A stretch of 64,000 nt of DNA from Bisporella sp. PMI_857 (taxonomy: Eukaryota; Ascomycota; Leotiomycetes; Helotiales; Helotiaceae): assembly GCA_021307315.1 (NCBI GenBank), contig JAJSPD010000024.1, forward strand, positions 186,001 to 250,000, in the 5' to 3' direction. How positions within the stretch are numbered: the stretch's first letter is position 1; every line of letters starts with the position of its first letter. The translations under genes and the position numbers were made by a program. Under the pieces are notes generated by a model. It was not told where the DNA came from and did not search any database. It was given only the letters and a program-made list of their open reading frames with translations. Shown here one piece after another: positions 34,297-46,694 of this stretch.

Positions 34297-35102
34297 TATT
34301 TATATATATGCGAGTTCCAGAAGTGGGATGTCCATTCTTCCCCTGGCCTCTTACCCTTCTCGCGATAGGGAGTCATGCTCGTAAAGCGGACAGATATCTG
34401 GTGCTGCTCCTTGATCGTTCGAGAACTTTTGGATCGTAGAAAGTCGTAGTGAATTGAGCATCTGATTCATAGCAGGGGTACCAGGTCACGGAAAATAGAA
34501 AGAATAATTGCGGTTTGTATGCTACTGATGTCTTTCACTCATTCCGTCACCGTTTCTTTGTCAGAAAGGTCCTTCGTGTATACTATGCTATGTATACGAC
34601 AGACTAATCCGGTGATGTAAGCATGTATATTCAGTCTTTTGGGAGCACAATGAGCACTCTGTTCATTGTTTAACCGAGCATATAATTATGGGATAAGGTA
34701 TGTATGTGGAATGGTCTGCATATAATCAGCTATATATTGATGCCAGCCCCTCCTTTCATTTTTATTTCTCAGTGTTTCCGAGAATGAAACTAGACTCGAG
34801 TTCTGGTGGCCAAAAAAACTCTTTCTAAATCTCGCCAACTCTTTTCGATAACCTCTTCAAAACTTGAGGCTCCTCCGCGTAGACCTTCGAGTATCCTGTG
34901 CCTACGGGGGCGTACGTGGGCACCACGCAATGTGAGCTTCTCTCCTACAAGAAGCTTCATGGATTAGTATCAGGTCTCCAGTAGTCTTGCTATCTTTATT
35001 CTGTAAATATACAGCAGATTTCATAGAAATAATGCAGAAGTCCCCGGCTATCATCTCCATTCTTTTAGAAATTTTCATCGTTCTATTGCAATATTGATCT
35101 CT
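34297..35102. other. Intergenic
   Basis: No gene or repeat recognised. The right part is probably the terminator region of the membrane-protein gene that ends at 35103. Confidence 0.4.
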
Positions 35103-36136
35103 TTATTTCTCGGTGCCTCGACGTGATCGGCCTCCCCAGAATGGATTTGGATCGAACGGATGGTCCGATCCAAGGATCAGTGGCGTCTTGTCGTCTGGAA
35201 GCGGCGAGGGGACTCTCATTTCACCTGGAATTCATCAGCAATATTACCTGCAGCGAAGCAAGCAAACTCACCTCGGTATATTTCGAGAGCAGAAATAAGC
35301 GGTAGCAGCAGCAAAAGCACACCAAGCAATTGACCGAAACTCCAATCCTTCTCTCCATTATCCGCCAGCTTGACAGACGGTGTGCCAAATGCCGACGACA
35401 GTGTAATGACCCTCACAGTCGCGCCAACACCAATAGCCATAAGGAACACAAAGCTTATCGCACGAGTAATCTGCAGCCATCTCTGACTCTTGCTATGCAA
35501 ATACCACACGGCCATCGCATACACAACACATTGTCCCACGATCACGGCGATAGTCCCCGCCAAAGACCGCGGAATATCATCGCGCTTCACGGTCGGCGAA
35601 TCCTGCCAAACGCACGCGATAGCCAGAGTCGGGGCGATTTGCGTCGTGATGTCTTTCAGGACGAATACGCCCGAGGTGCATGACAGGGCAAGGTTGACGA
35701 ACATCAGGAACTCTCTAAGCCACCGTAGGACCCAATCCCGCTTGAAATCATGGTACAGCGCCAGCAGCGCCGCCGAATGCGTGGCGGTGGATATCGACGA
35801 CAGCATCCAGATGATGAAGAAGTGGTACGGCACCATGGTCCCCATCTTTGCCAGCCCCACGCTTTGTAGCCCGATCCCCGTGATGATCTGCTGGTCGGAG
35901 AAGGACAGCAGCAGCTTGCGCGCGATTTTGGTTTCGGATTTGCGCAGGAGCTCCGAGAAGATGATCCATGCTGAGAGCACGAGCGCTATCCCGGCTGTTA
36001 TGATGAAGGAGAGCAGGACCTGTGGTTGTTAGTTGGTTTTCTATTAAGAGAACTGTGGACGTACTCCTGCGCCTGCGACGCCCGCATCGCTCTTTGTTTC
36101 TGTTGGTACGGTTGTACAATTTTGAGAGTCGAACAT
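35103..36136 (-). CDS. Fungal multi-pass membrane protein of unknown function
   Basis: Exons 36136-36065, 36019-35272 and 35224-35103 give 313 residues; introns are 45 and 47 bp. A short extracytosolic-looking N-terminus with one Cys (MFDSQNCTTV) precedes about seven hydrophobic helices. The segments LSFSDQQIITGIGLQSVGLAKM, YHFFIIWMLSSISTATHSAALLAL and FLREFLMFVNLALSC-like stretches are typical of a large, uncharacterised Pezizomycotina family. The C-terminal tail is cytosolic, basic and proline-rich (DHPFDPNPFWGGRSRRG). No catalytic motif is visible; a receptor-like or transport role cannot be chosen. The last exon was found from the GTGAGT donor at 35271 and TTCCAG acceptor at 35225, which replace a longer read-through end. 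Confidence 0.82.
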
Positions 36137-36957
36137 CTTGAAATTGTTAGTTGTGAAGAGGTTTAGTCTTTTGGAGAGCGCGTCGCGCCGCGTAGATAGT
36201 GGTGAAGGTCCAAGATTTGGTAGGAACTTGGGAGATGGGGATGTGCGCCCTTTTACTCATTTGCAGATCATTACGTCGTTGGAGTTATTAATATCTCGGC
36301 GGATGCTGAAACCTCAGGGGTCAGACTCCAGAAGACCGTTTGGATGGTGGCGCTTAGGGGGGTATGTCGCTTATCTTGTGGCTGTGTTAGAATGGATGAT
36401 TTACAGCCAATTAATTGCTTCCTCCAAATGACTCTACAACAACGCGTCATAAGGTTGTTTGGTCTAGTTACAAGTTTACAATGCGCCAGTATGCTGTCGG
36501 CGCTTGGAAGGCACGTGATTTGACATGTTATTTTAATTTACAAAGATGAAAATCTTAATAGAAAATAAGTAATTCCTTGGAAGACGCCTGAGTCTATGCT
36601 GCATACTTGAAATGCCTTTGCGAAAGGTCTACACTTCTTACCAAATGTGATGACTAACACTCGTACTGGATTGAACTGCCGTGAGTGAAAGCTCATGAGT
36701 GAAAGCTAGATCATAAACCGCAAAAGAAAGGGCATCTCCAGTGCAAGCTTTGGTAATCAAATACATCATTAGATTTCACGAAACTCACATTGCTTAAACC
36801 ATTGTAAGTGAGAATTGCTAAAGCCATCGTTTAATTATCTGTATCCGCTCACATAGCCTCTGACTATGCCATGAGTCCTAGCTCGAATGCCCAACCATAC
36901 GGCCAGAGAATGAGGCGATCCTTGTGTCTCACGATTCAAAATTCTGCCATCTTAATA
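36137..36957. other. Intergenic
   Basis: No gene supported. The first 200 bp are probably the promoter of the membrane-protein gene on the minus strand. The rest shows nothing recognisable. Confidence 0.4.
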
Positions 36958-37710
36958 TCAATCAGAATGCCCAATTTGCAGATTAATCGACCCAAAAGTG
37001 ATTAAAGCCTTCATGTGCAAACTGGGTTCTCTGGTGGCAAATTTTAACCCTTTCGATTCTTCGTACCAATAGTCCCAGTTGCATACAAAAATGCCAAGGC
37101 TGTTCCCCTCCGGTGTAGCCACAGACGCTCTGGGCGGCAACTCTTCCCCCATCCGCCAGTCTTGTAAAACTTGAACCGTTTTAATCCGACTCAGTTGGAG
37201 GATGAGGACTGAAATGTTGTAGAAAGCCTCGTTCTCCCGCAGAAGGTCGCCCCATGAATGTTGAGTCATCGCAAGATGGTGAATTTTATGACCCCATACC
37301 CGACCAATGTGATAGAGTGCTGATATTGACGAAAAGCGAGCGAATAATATGATATCTTTACCGAAATCGCAAAAAGCTCCATCAAGCCTTATGCGAGGAA
37401 CCTTGAGCACAGAATACTTCTTCAAAGCTACAGCCCTGGACTCTCTACAAACGAACAACGCTACCGGTGCTGCTTCCCGGACTCTAACCTTCGTTTTCTT
37501 TTCAGTTTCCAGCCGTACCACTTCTAGGTAGCGAGGGCCCGGCAAGCTGTGCTTCCATATCTTCAAGCGGAGTTCGGTGGCCAGTTTGGGGAAGAATTGA
37601 AAGTCCTCGAGTGGTAGGACGTCAATTTTGAACAGCCCTTGAGGTGTACATAGCACGTCCCAATACTGAGTGGCACCCTTTCCAGGAGGCCCACTTGTTA
37701 CGGCTGGCAT
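36958..37710 (-). CDS. 2EXR-domain protein
   Basis: A single exon, 250 residues from the ATG at 37710 (MPAVTSGPPGKG). Near the N-terminus lies the 2EXR signature of fungal F-box-like proteins: FQFFPKLATELRLKIWKHSL, then GPRYLEVV, and VALFVCRESRAVALKKYSVL. These are abundant, lineage-expanded proteins in filamentous ascomycetes with unknown roles; the fold is thought to be F-box related. No membrane segment or signal peptide. The frame is open upstream of the ATG but without family similarity. Confidence 0.82.
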   Translation of the reverse strand: MPAVTSGPPGKGATQYWDVLCTPQGLFKIDVLPLEDFQFFPKLATELRLKIWKHSLPGPRYLEVVRLETEKKTKVRVREAAPVALFVCRESRAVALKKYSVLKVPRIRLDGAFCDFGKDIILFARFSSISALYHIGRVWGHKIHHLAMTQHSWGDLLRENEAFYNISVLILQLSRIKTVQVLQDWRMGEELPPRASVATPEGNSLGIFVCNWDYWYEESKGLKFATREPSLHMKALITFGSINLQIGHSD

Positions 37711-39693
37711 TTTAGATGAGGAATGTGCGTTCGATGCTTGAGTCTTCTTGGGATGTTTGCAAAGTACTGAAAGTTCTAATACTGTGACGGATTGTGAGCA
37801 TTCAAAATCGCGCAATTTCAAACACTTTGCCTACCCCTTGAGAGCTTTCCCCAGCGACCATATTTCGAGAGGCTTTGGCGCTCTCTTGAGTTTCAGAAAT
37901 TTTCGTGATAATGAGGGCAATTTAAGATCGATTGACAAGGCCGAAGATATTGATTTTTCTCAGTTGAAGATTAGTGTTATGGGAAACGTTCGAAACGTGT
38001 TTGTAAATTTGAAGAAGTTTCGAGGCAGGTGAAGGAGAAGGGAATTACGAAGTCTTGAGGTTCAGGCCGTCTTGTTATTAGAGAACAATTGTAGCCGGCT
38101 CCTACCATGAGACCCCGATCAGAAAAATAACTTACCTACCTATTTTCTAGGCATGGAAGAGTGAATAAGTGTAGCCAATAGTCGCGACAGAGATCAAAAT
38201 ACTACTGTCTCAGGGGCTCTAACATGTATCACAAAACAAGGACTACCTTTTGATGTTTCGAAGATAACACACCAAAGTCTTGATATTGAAAGCAGGGAAT
38301 ATGTTATTTCATTCCATGAGTCACCTGATCATCAAGTAAGAAGTAATTAGATTGGACTAGAAGTTAGAGGCTGTGTTAGATGAAACTTCCTCACAGTCAA
38401 CGGAAGCATTGCAATTTTAGAACTTTACTCATTATCAAGAATGCACCAATTTTTTTTCTAAGCTCGTCCTTACTCCGTAAGTACAAACTTCTACATAACG
38501 CACACGCGACTACCCTTGATGATATCAGATCATAACTCTGAATATTCGCCGACTGCTGCTAGCTCCGCAAATAGCCCGGTGAGTATTTCTGGGTCTTGTT
38601 CAAAAACACGGCGGCCTTTCAGCAGCTCAGGTTCCATAGACACCAGCTTGCTCGCTAGTCAATGAATATTGTAACGCTGTGATAGCTCAAAGGTATGAAA
38701 TAATTGCCCTGGATGATTCAGAACCCGAGCGTGTCATTTTTCCTCGGGCATCAAAAAGATAATATGCTGCCCGTAAATGCTTGAAGCGGAATGTCCACAC
38801 GACCGCCGAAAGCCGCACCGTCATCCCTGTTGATGACCAAGCTCCAAATCAGGAAGTCCTGAGGTATCTTGAGCACCATATGAAGGAGGTTCTGGTGAAT
38901 TATACCATTTTGGCAGCTATCATTCCTAATAGAATATTCCCGTACTTAGAGCCATGCTCGTTATAGCGATGCTGCTCAGTCATGCTCTTATTCTAGGCTG
39001 GAACAATGTTGAACAAAAAGGAAGTTTCTTTTCTCTCAAAAACAAAAAGAAAAAGAAAAAGAAAAAGAAAAAGAAAAAGAAAAAGAAAAAGAAAAAGAAA
39101 AAGAAAAAGAAAAAGAAAAAGAAAAAGAAAAAGAAAAAGAAAAAGAAAAAGAAAAGAGAGGCTTGGAATGCCAAAGCCTCAGCTGCAAGCCTCCGGTTAC
39201 TACAGCGCATCAGTGCTCGCCACCAGCCATCATTTGAGACATCATCGAGAATTTATCACAGATATTGTATGTAAGTTGATGCTGAAAGTGGTGAACTGTC
39301 GATGTATTAAATAGAGTTTTGGTCTCTCAACGAGGCATGCTCTTAAGAGATTGACTTGATAAAACATCCCAGCACAAGGCTCATACCTCATGTGCGAATA
39401 CATGGGCTTATGCAGGCCTTTACCATAGCTACTATCATAGTGGCAGCATCTGGCCACAAATTACTACATACCGCCTAATGATAAACTTATCATATTTGTA
39501 CTATAGGTCATCTAAGGGTATTTGCTCATTGCTGTCCATACTCCAACCATGCATATTATCTTAGCTCTGGAGCTCTAGGCATCAAAAATCTCATTACCGC
39601 TCATCATCTCGTCAACCCCGTCGGGGCTCCCCATGTTTTTAAATTCGCATCTCATGAAACATGTAACTGTCCTGTGTCTACATAACTTGTGAC
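37711..39693. other. Intergenic with a hexanucleotide microsatellite
   Basis: About 2 kb without a supported gene. It contains the (AAAAAG)18 tract at 39044-39151. Open frames within and around that tract are products of the repeat. Confidence 0.5.
39044..39151 (+). repeat. (AAAAAG)18 microsatellite
   Basis: Eighteen perfect copies of AAAAAG, preceded by AAAC and followed by AAAAGAGAGG. It is purine-only on the plus strand and likely variable in length between isolates. Confidence 0.97.
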
Positions 39694-40652
39694 TTAGGAT
39701 ATTGTTGCCTCGCTGCCACTTGCTCTCACCACTCCATCTACTGGTGTGTTTGATGGCATCGCTATAGGTTGATCACGTGTTCTAGCTGATAAACTGACCA
39801 GTTCTTTGAGCATTAACTCCCGTGTGTCCCGGGTCAAATTCTCGACATCAGCAGAAGTCAAGTTCTCGGTTTCGATTGGCTTCAATACTGAGCGGTCATT
39901 AGTAATCATCCAATTTTGAAGGCGACTAGCCTACCTTTTATTGGTATTGATCCTGATTTAAAATTCCACGCTTTCACATAGAGTACATCGGAGTAATTGG
40001 CAACCACCACTGGCACAATCGGAACTTTGGCTTGAACAGCTAAATGAAATGCACCTTTCTTGAAGGGCAACAGCATTGGCTCCTTGGAATAGCTCCTTGT
40101 GCCCTCAGGAAACATGTAGACACTTTGCCTCTGGCTACGAATCTCCTTCGCCGCGCCGGCCATCACATTTCTCGCATTTGAAGAGTTCGCCCTATCAATG
40201 AAGACTGATTTGGATAACCTCATAAACCAGCCTAAAACAGGAGTGTTCTTCAATGAAGCTTTAGCGGTGACGGAGCAGTACTTCGGGAACATGGTTCCAA
40301 GCATCAAGACGTCCAACTCTGTCTGGTGGTTCCCGATGAAGACGGCTGGCCTAGTCTTGCCCAGGTAATCATGGGGATCTTCGATGGTAAATTGTACCCC
40401 AGTTGTAAATCGCATTACGTATTTGAAGCATCTGCCTGCGGCCCATTGTGAGATGCCACCATAACCCAGCACTCGGAGGACTATTGAGGCAAACACTCCA
40501 TATAAAGAGCATACGACGAGAGAAATGTATGCGGCGAGAAGGCGTGCAAAGAAGCCTGCGGCTGGAATGCGAAGGGAAAGCATAAAGAGAACGAGCATGA
40601 GACCTATATATGAAGCAGCCGCGACCCCAAGGTAGAATAGAAGGGTGGACAT
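39694..40652 (-). CDS. SLC1: 1-acyl-sn-glycerol-3-phosphate acyltransferase
   Basis: Exons 40652-39935 and 39887-39694 (47-bp intron) give 303 residues. An N-terminal hydrophobic region (about 4-60) anchors it in the ER or lipid droplet membrane. The PlsC motifs are complete: NHQTELD at 108-114 (catalytic His109 and Asp114), FPEGTRS at 181-187, and VPIVPVVV. It transfers an acyl chain from acyl-CoA to lysophosphatidic acid, making phosphatidic acid for phospholipid and triacylglycerol synthesis. The C-terminus (SADVENLTRDTRELMLKELVSLS) matches the usual fungal ending and supports the splice join IPIK-VLKPIE. It is divergent from the PLP-synthase subunit gene. Confidence 0.93.
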
Positions 40653-41202
40653 TTCGGCATTGACTGAGGCTGATTGAGCAAAGTTTGTCGGAGATGTAAG
40701 AGTCTAGGGGAAGAGACGCCCTCTCATAGATGAGATAGAGCTGGAGCGCACATAAGATGTTGTGAAAAGAGGAAGAAAGGCGGTGGAAGTTTTGCGATTT
40801 TTAAATTACGTTGAGAGGCCCCTCGATGCAAATTTGGGTGAGCGCGCCAAGGGAAGGCGGGGCATGCAAATTGCACCCGTGGACCAGGCTTTCAAGCTTT
40901 TTTGAAGCATGGGGAAGAGTCACAAGCCTGGAAGTTTTGATTCTTGATAATCAGATTCCGCAGGATGATATATAAAATTCTGCCCCAACGTTCCATCGTA
41001 ATTGCTTGTATTTGATGAGTAGCTAGGCTCAATTAGTAGAGATGTCAGGCGGTCGGTATGTGAGTGCAACACTAACCGCCGTGGCAATATCATCCCACCC
41101 CAACCCCATCACAAGCTTCATTTATTTTAGTTCTAAGCAAAGAGAACCAATTTGCACCTCTCGTGTGGTTACTTGAGCGGCAGGACGATCTGGATAGCAG
41201 GT
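40653..41202. promoter_or_regulatory. Shared intergenic region of the acyltransferase and PDX2 genes
   Basis: About 550 bp between two divergent starts. TATATAAA at 40969-40976 is a TATA-like element but is far from both starts. No factor site is assigned. Confidence 0.4.
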
Positions 41203-42134
41203 ATGCCTCCCGGTACTCCCTATTTGGACATCTCGGTTGGAGTATTAGCCCTACAAGGGGCTTTCAGCGAGCACACCCAGTTGCTCCGAAAGGCTTCACA
41301 GCTTCTACAGGCAAAGGACAATCCCTATCGGAGATGGACGTTCCTCGAGGTCAGGACGCAGGCAGAGCTTGCTCGATGCGATGCCTTGATCATTCCAGGA
41401 GGTGAAAGTACGGCGATATCTCTGGTGGCTCAGAGATGTAATATGCTAGAACCTTTGCGATCATTCGTCAAGTGAGTCATCACATACCTAAAGTTGTTCA
41501 GATCTAACAGAGATGCAGAGTGTCTCGGAAACCAACTTGGGGAACATGTGCTGGACTGATATTGCTCGCTGAATCCGCGAACCGGACAAAAAAGGGTGGC
41601 CAGGAACTGATTGGAGGTCTCGATGTTCGTGTTAACCGCAACCATTTTGGACGACAGATAGAAAGTTTCCAAGCGAAACTAGATCTTCCATTTCTGCGGC
41701 AGATTGCAGCAGATCCTAATGCGGTTGAGAAACCTTTTGATGCCATATTCATTCGGGCTCCAATTGTGGAAAAAATACTGCCAAATATTACAGGGGAGCA
41801 GCAAAGCGAGGCTCGGGTCGAGGACACCGTCATTGCACCGTCGCGGTCGATTGACAAAGCCATAGCGGATAATTTATGTTTGGGCGAAGTAGAGGTCATG
41901 GGAATCCTACCAGGCCGGACCGCCGCCGTTAAAGATGACCAGACAAAGGAGAAGCTGGACCCTGAAGCTGGGGATATCATTGCAGTTCGTCAAGCCAACG
42001 TGTTTGGCACGAGCTTTCATCCTGAATTGACTGGAGATCCAAGAATACACATGTGGTGGCTTGAGCAAGTAGCAGATTCTGTTATATTAAGAAGAAAACT
42101 TGAGTCTGAACAAGAACGGTTCCAACACCATTAG
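41203..42134 (+). CDS. PDX2: Pyridoxal 5'-phosphate synthase, glutaminase subunit
   Basis: Exons 41203-41471 and 41519-42134 (47-bp intron) give 294 residues. It is a class I glutamine amidotransferase of the SNO/PDX2 type: VGVLALQGAFSEH at the start, IIPGGESTAIS (oxyanion region), WGTCAGL with nucleophile Cys100, RVNRNHFGRQ, and TSFHPEL with His257 and Glu259 completing the triad. It frees ammonia from glutamine and passes it to the PDX1/SNZ synthase, which is not in this window. It is somewhat longer than bacterial forms because of an insert at about residues 185-235. The frame is open upstream of the ATG, but MPPGTPYLDISVGVLALQG is the natural start. Confidence 0.93.
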
Positions 42135-42392
42135 CGGACCTCCGTCAACCACGGTTACTTTAATTTCTACTAGAATTTGTGATGGATATTCTTCAACATA
42201 GGAGTATAATATAGGAGCATAGCGGAAGCTAATCTTGCGAGTATAGAAAGGTGCATTTGCGATAGACGCAAAACAAATACTCGAAGTATAGACCTGTTTT
42301 GGCAATTGCAGATACAATAGACATTTACAAAACTCATCAACTCCATTTGAATAATGCTCAAACCTTCAGCGAGTATCATATGTCTCTTATGA

Positions 42393-44086
42393 TCATGAAG
42401 TTACGCGGAAAATTACTCCCTTTCGCCCAGGTGCTATCACTGGTAGAAAGCTGTCTGCCCAAAGCTCTACATCTTCGACCTCCGTGTCGACCAACTCCAG
42501 AATTCCTTCATCGCTTTCAAACCTCACATCTTTGGACCCAAAACTCCGGAACACTCCAGCAAGCCATAAGTACAGTTCAGCATGCGCGAGATGCATGCCT
42601 GCGCATTGTCTACTTCCTTTCGAGAACGATGCAAGATATCTTTCTAGGCGTGGATTGTCTAGCCACCGCCGCGGGTCAAACTTCCTTGGATTTGGATATA
42701 TTCTTTCGTTGTGGTGAAGAAGCACGCTCGTCATGCTTACAGGTGTGCTGGGAGGAATTACCCACTCCTTTTCGGCAGTTGCGAAGATCAAAGGCTCGTG
42801 TGAGACGCGGGAAAGTCGTGATGTCGCCCCGTAGCTCAGACGTAGTGCTTCTTTGACGACAGCTTTCAAGTATGAGAGATTCTCTAGTACAGGCAATGGA
42901 GTCCTTGTGGTCGGGTCCGGTATCATTTCAAAAAGCTCATTCTTCAACCTGCGGAGAACAACTGGGTTGGCCAAGAGATGATAAAGAGCAACTGTAAGTG
43001 TCCAAGCTGTCGTTTCGGAACCAGCGACGATGAGCAATGTTGCTTCGTCGTTTAGTCTTTCTACGAATTTCTCCTCTGGTGATAGTTTACTATCAAGCAA
43101 CTCGTCAAAGATTGTAAGGTTGTTTGTCCTAACGGTCCCCATATTTCTCTCTTCAATCGTTTTCTCCAGCTGAGATTTCACCTGGATCGTTAGGTCAATG
43201 AAACTTCTTGGTATTGGAGAACATACCATCCCTAGCTCTGCGAACGCATCACGGAGCATCTGACCTATCATGAACTGTGGTAGTTTCTTTACAGTCCGCA
43301 AAATCCATATCATGTGCTTCATCGTGCTGCCTATAAGCGCTCCTTCGTGCATTCCTTGGTAGCTTTTTTCGTCAAAATCAATAGCCTGAAGACGTTTATG
43401 TGTTCTTCCAAATGCATACTGCATTACCACATCTTTGTCAACTGTTAGCTAAGGAATTTCAAAGTCGAGGAGATGAGGTGTTACCATTCGCAAACGCAGT
43501 GGCCATGACTACACATTTGATAGGTTCCCCAGAGTCGCGGTGATCTCTTAGTCTTTTAATACACAAAGCCACTTTTTCGTCAATTACCGGTTGCAATCGT
43601 CGCACAACCATTGGGGAAAAGAACTGGTTCAATGCGGCTCTTCTTTCACGGTGCTTCACATGCTCCACGGTGGCCACTGATGAATTATCCATACCATACA
43701 TCTTCGTGAACCAATACCACTTATCCCACTTTCTACTTGAGGAATACAACGTCTCGTAAAATTCAGGCGTCTCGATATGGAGCTCGTAGGGGTTGATTCT
43801 GACGACTGGCCCATACTTCTCGTGGAGCTTGGCAATATGCCATACGTACTGGCCAAAGTTTGGAAAGACGTCATAGTAGAATTCATACCTTCGCAATGTT
43901 AATCTTTTGATTCATATTTCTTTGGGTGTGTTACCAGAAGGAAAGCGCCGCCGTTTTTGGGCCTGGGAAATGCGAGATGGGACTAAAATACAGGCGCCAT
44001 ATTCCACCATAAATGGTGTAAATAACGATGCATGCAAGCGCAATGTAAACAACTTTCAAAGATATCAGCTCCAAAGGTAGTTCCAT
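42393..44086 (-). CDS. Cytochrome P450 monooxygenase
   Basis: Exons 44086-43935, 43888-43485 and 43441-42393 give 534 residues; introns are 46 and 43 bp. An N-terminal ER anchor (about 8-28, LISLKVVYIALACIVIYTIY) is followed by the hinge HFPGPKT. The I-helix is VAGSETTAWTL, the ExxR motif is KEALRLS, the FDPRRW region is clear, and the heme loop FSKGSRQCAGMHLA places the ligand Cys at 465. It resembles the CYP families common in fungal secondary metabolism and xenobiotic turnover; the substrate cannot be told. No backbone synthase is nearby, so it is not evidently part of a biosynthetic cluster. All catalytic motifs are intact. Confidence 0.92.
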
Positions 44087-46454
44087 AACTAAATAGTCGG
44101 GTGTTGTCAAAGATTACACGACGTCTTGGGATGACCTCATGTGCTGATATGTGCGACGAGTTCGTATCGTTGACTTGAAGCCTCAAGTTTTGTAACAAAA
44201 ATTCTCCTACTCCAATCTTAAAATCTACTGATTAGTCGTTTGATAATTGAGATCATTGTCAAATAAATATTTTGCTTTCCCTTGTGGCTCGGATATAAGA
44301 GCAAAGCTTCTCAGATCGTACCAACTTATGAGTTCAGTTCAAAAGATGACTGCTGAGAATATTTAACGATTTAAGATTTATTGATGAATTGTACAGCCAG
44401 ATATCCCGAGCAAACTAAATACTTGATATTTTGGCATACAAGCAACCGGGGAAGAGGAGCATTCATGCGAGCTGCATTATTGGAACAGTGTTGTACAGAT
44501 TGAAGCCTTCCCATTAGGCAGCACCCAGCAGTGCCCCAAAGTCCCTAGGCAGCCTGCTGGCTTTTTATAGAGCTTACCACAGGGCTTCTAGAAGCTAAAG
44601 TTGCCGAATGATTGCATCGAAGCGATTGGCAAGTTACAAACCATATTTGCATGATATGCGATCTCGCCGGCCGATGTTTTATATATAGTTGAGGTATCTC
44701 CAATGTAAACATGACAAATGATAGAAGAATATGACTCAATCCTCAGGTTTATTGCAGAATAGCACCGAGTGATTCCCTCCCCATGGGTTGCCTAAGCATT
44801 AAATTATTTCGACCATGGGAATGTGTACTTTGCCTGCGTAAAGGCTCTGCTCACCTTAGGATTGTATACTCGGCGATTCGGCTTAACTTTCGCCGGTTAC
44901 GATTTTTAGACTTTCCAAATTCTAAGTCTAATTGAATGAAATGGATATACCAAGTAAGAATCTTGACAGTCATCGGAGATAACAAATTTTCCTTCCTCAG
45001 CCTCAATAATCACATGCAGTCATTAGACCTGTTTCAGAAGCTGACAGAGATGCAGGTTTGCAGAGATTGTAGCAGGCACAGCTCATGGTCCAGCTTTGCT
45101 ACACTAAATGCTGAGGCATGATCAATATTCCATCATCTTAGACTAGATCAGGGACAAGAGTTAGCATTTTCGTCTTCCTAAGCTTTCAGCGCCATCTAGT
45201 TGAGTTGTTAATACCTCGGATATATCTTGCAGACTGCTTATGCACCAGAAGGCATATATTGAAGGACTGCAAAACAGTTCTCAATCGTTTTTGGCCGCCT
45301 TTCGGTTGCGACCAAGACCAAAGATTCGTCAAATATGTGGGCCTTCAATAGAGCCGAGACTTTGGTGACAGTCCATGGAACTCTATTATACTTACACAAG
45401 CTTACATTCCAAGCTGCGAACAGTGATTCTGAATGCCCTCGGACGTCAAAGAGACCGTCAGCTTACTCATTCCCGTCGGAGGACACAAAATCGCTTCACA
45501 AGCCATATCAGCCAAGACCTGTCAAATCATATGATGTTGTGAGGAACAGCGCTAGTGACATACCCCACATTTCCCTTCAGCAGCGCCTCATGGGCTGATC
45601 TTTCGGTCGCTGGTTTGCGAGTCTATTCAAACATTCAATCACAGCAATTGACATACCTACTGTTGTTGTAGAATTGCGACTAAAGCTTTCAGTATCTCGC
45701 GGGCCTCTCTTACCTGGCCAATACCCTCTCATATCCTAATCACAGGCGGTAGCTCGGATATTGACCACAAACTGCGCTCTCCTTCATTCTTCCCGTCAAG
45801 CCATTACAGTCAAACCTGGCTATATCGGAACGCTCGGTGCCAAACCAACCTCCCGATATATAGAGGTTTCCGATATAACGAGGTCCATTATAGCTACTTA
45901 AAGCTTGGCGGATCCAAGGTTCATTCCAATATACAGAGGTTTCCAATATAACGAGTTCCGATATAACCAGCTTTGACTGTATTACTTTTTTCTGCAGCCG
46001 GCATTACCTTCAGTATGGATGCATGCTCTACTACTACTCGAGGCTCATTTGTGGACGTTGCCTGGACAAAGATTGGCCGGCAAGTCTCTATAGGAAGTAG
46101 GAATGAATCATCTTTAGCATGCGTCTCAACATTTCGAGCTAGGTTATGTTAATATGATTTAGAACTCGGAGGAAAAATAGCGCTGTGTACTTAAATGGTC
46201 AAGCGCATCTAGCTTTACTCGTCGTCGCAAGGTCGTTCTGTCTGGGCAAGACATTATTGTTTCTTTAATAGCGTAGTTTCGAGGAATGACTCGCGATATT
46301 TCAGAGGGTACGGTGTAGAAGGTCAGAAACTCATGGTTCACGCTAGTAAGTATTCTGTTGACGAGAGAAATGGTTCGGATCTTTCTGAAATGAGCAGCTG
46401 CAAAACACGCTATCGGCGCCGGAGGTCGCTCATACTGATTGATTGATTGATTGA
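44087..46454. other. Gene-poor stretch with a MITE
   Basis: No gene supported. It contains MITE copy 2 (45807-45979) and a GATT microsatellite at its right edge. Confidence 0.5.
45807..45979. mobile_element. 173-bp MITE with TA target duplication (copy 2)
   Basis: The same element as at 13969-14141: begins CAGTCAAACCTGG, ends CCAGCTTTGACTG (one mismatch in the end repeat), TA at 45805-45806 and 45980-45981. Equal length and the same orientation of internal TTCCGATATA motifs show common descent without indels. Confidence 0.85.
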
Positions 46455-46457
46455 TTA
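46436..46457 (+). repeat. GATT tetranucleotide microsatellite
   Basis: About five copies of GATT directly at the truncated end of the HET-domain relic, which suggests that the break occurred at or created this simple repeat. Confidence 0.85.
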
Positions 46458-46694
46458 TGTCATACTTCGTTCTAGTTGTTTAGCCAGCAGCAATGCCAGG
46501 ATGTGTAGTATTGGTCTTACGGTGACCGGGAAATCGCTGCCATCGAGGGTAATCGAATGTGTTCGAGTTTCTGTTCCCCACGTGTGGGACAGGGCTACAT
46601 GGCTAGGATTTTCGTCGAGAGAGACGGGCCGTAACTCACAAAGCAGAGGGGATGATTCATTAGGAGAGGATGCGAGAAGTGGGCGCCGTAGCAA
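46455..46694 (-). pseudogene. Truncated HET-domain relic
   Basis: A minus-strand frame reads ELRPVSLDENPSHVALSHTWGTE, then ITLDGSDFPVTVRPILHILALLLAKQL, the first third of a heterokaryon-incompatibility (HET) domain. It lacks a proper ATG start and stops where the GATT microsatellite begins; the rest of the domain (LWIDAICINQ region) is missing. It has no intact partner exon nearby. Confidence 0.7.

Noticed and set aside
39006..39314. Lys/Arg-rich or Phe-rich frames over the AAAAAG tract
   Set aside because: They are translations of a microsatellite.
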